This document shows, piece after piece, positions 5,607-7,647 of a stretch of DNA of 7,647 bases. The notes under the pieces were generated by a model. The model was not told where the DNA came from, made no database searches, and saw nothing but the letters and a program-made list of their open reading frames with translations. Source of the stretch: Planctomycetaceae bacterium (GTDB lineage Bacteria > Planctomycetota > Planctomycetia > Pirellulales > UBA1268); contig JABHNP010000225.1 in the NCBI GenBank assembly GCA_018694455.1, forward strand, positions 1 to 7,647, read 5' to 3'. The position numbers were made by a program, and so were the translations under genes. The stretch's first letter is position 1. The number at the start of each line of letters is the position of its first letter.

Positions 5607-7589
5607 ATGCAAAAAGTAGTTGGCTGTGAAGTATCTGTATCACGAGGCAATACATTCTTGCTGATGTGTTGTTGCCCACTATTGTTCATTGCTTGCACGG
5701 GCTGCGGAGGTTCAAAGTCCGTAGAGGAGACGCCGCCCTCAGAATTGACGGCATCAGCGGAAGAGCGAAAAGAGCCACTGCCGGTACCAGTATTGCAGCC
5801 GCCCGACCCCTTCGATGTTCCAGAAATAGACGAACTCGATACAGAAGCAAATTGGATCGACAGGCCGGTTCGTAATGGTCTCGTGCTGTTGCGTGAATCT
5901 CAGTCGAAGGAAAAAGTACTTGGATCAGTAGTTGACGCACTGAGAGCCCGTAATGATTCACCTGACTCGAATGCATTAATACTTTCATCGCTAGGCAAAC
6001 TACCAGAGAATGAAGAAGCAGATTATGCAGCACGTATCGATCGCCATGTTGGTGGTGACCTTGGTAGCACAAACCCGATTATGATCAGTACGTCTGCCGA
6101 GTTTGATATTCTCGGACTTACAGGATTTGGTTTGTTTTCATTCGGTCGTGATTTAGAACCCTTCGCTACCAGCGAAACAGTTGAAAAATGGCAAACGAGC
6201 ACAGACAGAATGCTCGATAAGGTAGTGCTTCGTGATGATCTTGTTTGGAGTGACGGCGAACCAATTACGGCATACGATATTGCCTTCACGTATAAAGTTA
6301 TTATGGACCCCCGGGTTCCTGTTCCTGCTGTACGTAGTGGGACTGATCAACTTCGCTGGGTCGAAGCTTACGATGATCGAACAGTCGTTTTTTTTCATAA
6401 AGAACCACTTGCTACAAATGTTTGGAATATAAATTTTCCAGTACTTCCAAAGCATGTTTATGAAAAGACATGGGAGGCAGATCCTACTCTGAAAGACTCG
6501 GAAGAACATGTTCAGTTAGAGCAGGCACCAGTCTGTGGTGGGCCATATGAAATTGTGGAAAGAAAGCGTGGCCAGCAAATCGTATTACGGAGGCGCGAAA
6601 GCTGGTCTTCTGTTCGAGGTAAACAGGTTCGAGATCGCCCGTATTTCAAGGAAGTACGTTTTCGGATTATTGAAGATCCAAATACAACCCTTTTAGCGCT
6701 CAGGAAAGGTGAGATTCATGAGATGATTTTGCAGCCTGAACAGTGGACGACACAAACTGTCGGAAGCGATTTCTATGAACGCAACACCAAAGTAACAGCA
6801 CCAGAATGGGTTAGTTTTCATTTTGGTTGGAATATTGACACGATCTTTTTTCGGGACCGACGTGTACGGAGAGCAATGAGCTATGCTTTTGATCACGATG
6901 AGATGCTCGAAGAGCTTTGTTACAGTCTCTATGATCCATGCACAGGAATTTTTTATCCGGGTGCATGGATGGCATCAACTAAAAAGTTCAAGCCGTACAA
7001 ACAAGATCTGGATAAGGCGGAAGCTTTATTGGATGAATCCGGTTGGATTGATAGCAATAACGACGGAATTCGTGATAAAGAAATTGATGGACGAACAGTA
7101 CCATTCGAATTTTCCATTGTTGTCAATCAACAGCCATTACGAATCGCAATTTGCACCTTATTAAAAGAGAATCTTGATCAAATTGGTATACGTCTTAATG
7201 TCCGCCCAGTAGAGTCGACAGTCCTACAAGACCTTACACTCAATCGAAAATTTCAAGCATATCTTGGTGGCTGGGGGTCAGGAACAGATCCAGACACTTC
7301 GGAGAATTTATGGAAGACGGGAGCAATGAGAAATTTCTGTAATTACTCAAATCCAGAAGTAGATCGGCTCTACGCCGAGGGCAGGCAGGAATTTGACAGG
7401 AGTAAAAGAGCAGAGAAATATGGCCGAATCCAAGAAATTCTTTATGATGATCAGCCGTATACATGGTTGTATTGGCGTAACAGTTTCTATGGCTTTTCAA
7501 AAGAAGTGCGTGGATATGTTTTTTCACCGCGAGGCCCATATCATTATTCACCAGGGTTTGGCAGCCTATGGAAGCCGCAGCAGGAGTAA
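5607..7589 (+). CDS. ABC transporter solute-binding lipoprotein, peptide/nickel family (SBP_bac_5)
   Basis: This 660-residue protein is predicted to capture peptides or related solutes outside the inner membrane and hand them to an ABC permease. The N-terminus is a lipoprotein signal: a weakly basic start, a hydrophobic cysteine-rich stretch FLLMCCCPLLFIAC (17-30) and then TGCGGS. The lipidated cysteine is C33 or C30; neither is a perfect lipobox. A Pro/Glu-rich linker and an extension run to about 150. The SBP_bac_5 domain follows, with signatures DLVWSDGEPITAYDIAFTYK (211-230), FPVLPKHVYE (277-286), RRVRRAMSYAFDHDEML (418-434), GWGSGTDPDT (555-564) and YSNPEVDRLY (580-589). Residues 482-494 form an EF-hand-like loop with D482, N484, D486, D490 and D494. 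The usual length is nearer 530-560, so the extra residues are N-terminal. The downstream gene starts 3 bases after the stop and looks like the matching permease. The substrate cannot be told from sequence; dipeptides, oligopeptides, nickel and sugars are all known in this family. Confidence 0.93.
   Translation: MQKVVGCEVSVSRGNTFLLMCCCPLLFIACTGCGGSKSVEETPPSELTASAEERKEPLPVPVLQPPDPFDVPEIDELDTEANWIDRPVRNGLVLLRESQSKEKVLGSVVDALRARNDSPDSNALILSSLGKLPENEEADYAARIDRHVGGDLGSTNPIMISTSAEFDILGLTGFGLFSFGRDLEPFATSETVEKWQTSTDRMLDKVVLRDDLVWSDGEPITAYDIAFTYKVIMDPRVPVPAVRSGTDQLRWVEAYDDRTVVFFHKEPLATNVWNINFPVLPKHVYEKTWEADPTLKDSEEHVQLEQAPVCGGPYEIVERKRGQQIVLRRRESWSSVRGKQVRDRPYFKEVRFRIIEDPNTTLLALRKGEIHEMILQPEQWTTQTVGSDFYERNTKVTAPEWVSFHFGWNIDTIFFRDRRVRRAMSYAFDHDEMLEELCYSLYDPCTGIFYPGAWMASTKKFKPYKQDLDKAEALLDESGWIDSNNDGIRDKEIDGRTVPFEFSIVVNQQPLRIAICTLLKENLDQIGIRLNVRPVESTVLQDLTLNRKFQAYLGGWGSGTDPDTSENLWKTGAMRNFCNYSNPEVDRLYAEGRQEFDRSKRAEKYGRIQEILYDDQPYTWLYWRNSFYGFSKEVRGYVFSPRGPYHYSPGFGSLWKPQQE
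7582..7586 (+). promoter_or_regulatory. Ribosome-binding site of the permease gene, inside the upstream CDS
   Basis: AGGAG overlaps the last sense codons of the solute-binding protein gene and lies 6 bases before ATG 7593. With the stop codon at 7587-7589 between them, ribosomes ending the first gene are well placed to start the second, which suggests translational coupling. Confidence 0.75.
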
Positions 7590-7592
7590 GCA

Positions 7593-7647
7593 ATGGCTAC
7601 TTATTTGCTGCGAAGAATATTACTGGGCTTAGTGACACTCGTTGTTA
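7593..7647 (+). CDS. ABC transporter permease, DppB/OppB type (3' truncated by the window edge)
   Basis: Only 18 codons are inside the window: MATYLLRRILLGLVTLVV. This matches the usual opening of the DppB/OppB-type inner-membrane permeases, which begin with a short polar start, a YLLRR-like motif and then the first membrane-spanning helix. The strong ribosome-binding site at 7582-7586, the 3-base gap after the solute-binding protein gene and the normal order of such operons (binding protein, two permeases, ATPases) all support it. The call relies on context plus a very short match; the rest of the gene is to the right. Confidence 0.75.
   Translation, partial: MATYLLRRILLGLVTLVV

Noticed and set aside
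5686..6072. 128-codon antisense reading frame opposite the solute-binding protein gene
   Set aside because: It lies wholly inside a well-supported gene, has no recognisable domain or start signal, and its composition looks like a codon shadow.
6388..6395. Run of eight T inside the solute-binding protein gene
   Set aside because: It encodes Val-Phe-Phe in a continuous frame with family motifs on both sides, so there is no sign of a frameshift.
7240..7593. 117-codon antisense reading frame at the 3' end of the solute-binding protein gene
   Set aside because: It is opposite a stretch encoding clear SBP_bac_5 motifs; no family resemblance and no ribosome-binding site.

Overview
The window carries four complete protein genes and two genes cut by its edges, on both strands. 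The best guess for the source is a planctomycete (Pirellulales-like, probably aquatic) of moderate base composition. This is inferred from three things: a phosphoesterase joined to a LamG-like lectin domain, the style of the 293-residue conserved hypothetical protein, and the long lipoprotein form of the peptide-binding protein. It rests on recalled family resemblance, not on a search. No rRNA, tRNA, CRISPR array, insertion sequence or phage gene was seen.

Layout, left to right. (1) Positions 1-1328 (+) hold the 3' part of a calcineurin-like metallophosphoesterase with a C-terminal LamG-like domain; its 5' part lies outside the window. (2) Positions 1336-2775 (-) hold a complete type-2 glycerate kinase (DUF4147 plus MOFRL), convergent with gene 1 and only 7 bases away. 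(3) Positions 2776-3295 are a gap of about 520 bases with no convincing gene. (4) Positions 3296-4177 (-) hold an unrecognised, probably cytoplasmic, helical protein with a C-terminal coiled coil. (5) Positions 4178-4295 are a 118-base divergent promoter region. (6) Positions 4296-5507 (+) hold ribBA, a fused enzyme for two early steps of riboflavin synthesis. (7) Positions 5607-7589 (+) hold a lipoprotein solute-binding protein of the peptide/nickel ABC family (SBP_bac_5). (8) From 7593 (+) to the edge runs the first 18 codons of what looks like the cognate DppB/OppB-type permease, starting 3 bases after the previous stop codon.

Functionally this looks like ordinary chromosomal housekeeping and transport, not an accessory island. 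Glycerate kinase feeds glycerate into lower glycolysis as 2-phosphoglycerate, RibBA supplies precursors for FMN and FAD, and the last two genes begin a peptide-type importer operon that continues to the right. The conserved hypothetical shares only a divergent promoter region with ribBA, so a functional link is unproven. I found no convincing new system. The best items for a second look are the uncharacterised 293-residue protein, a small hairpin that may set the ribosome-binding spacing of ribBA, and the odd motif changes in the glycerate kinase.
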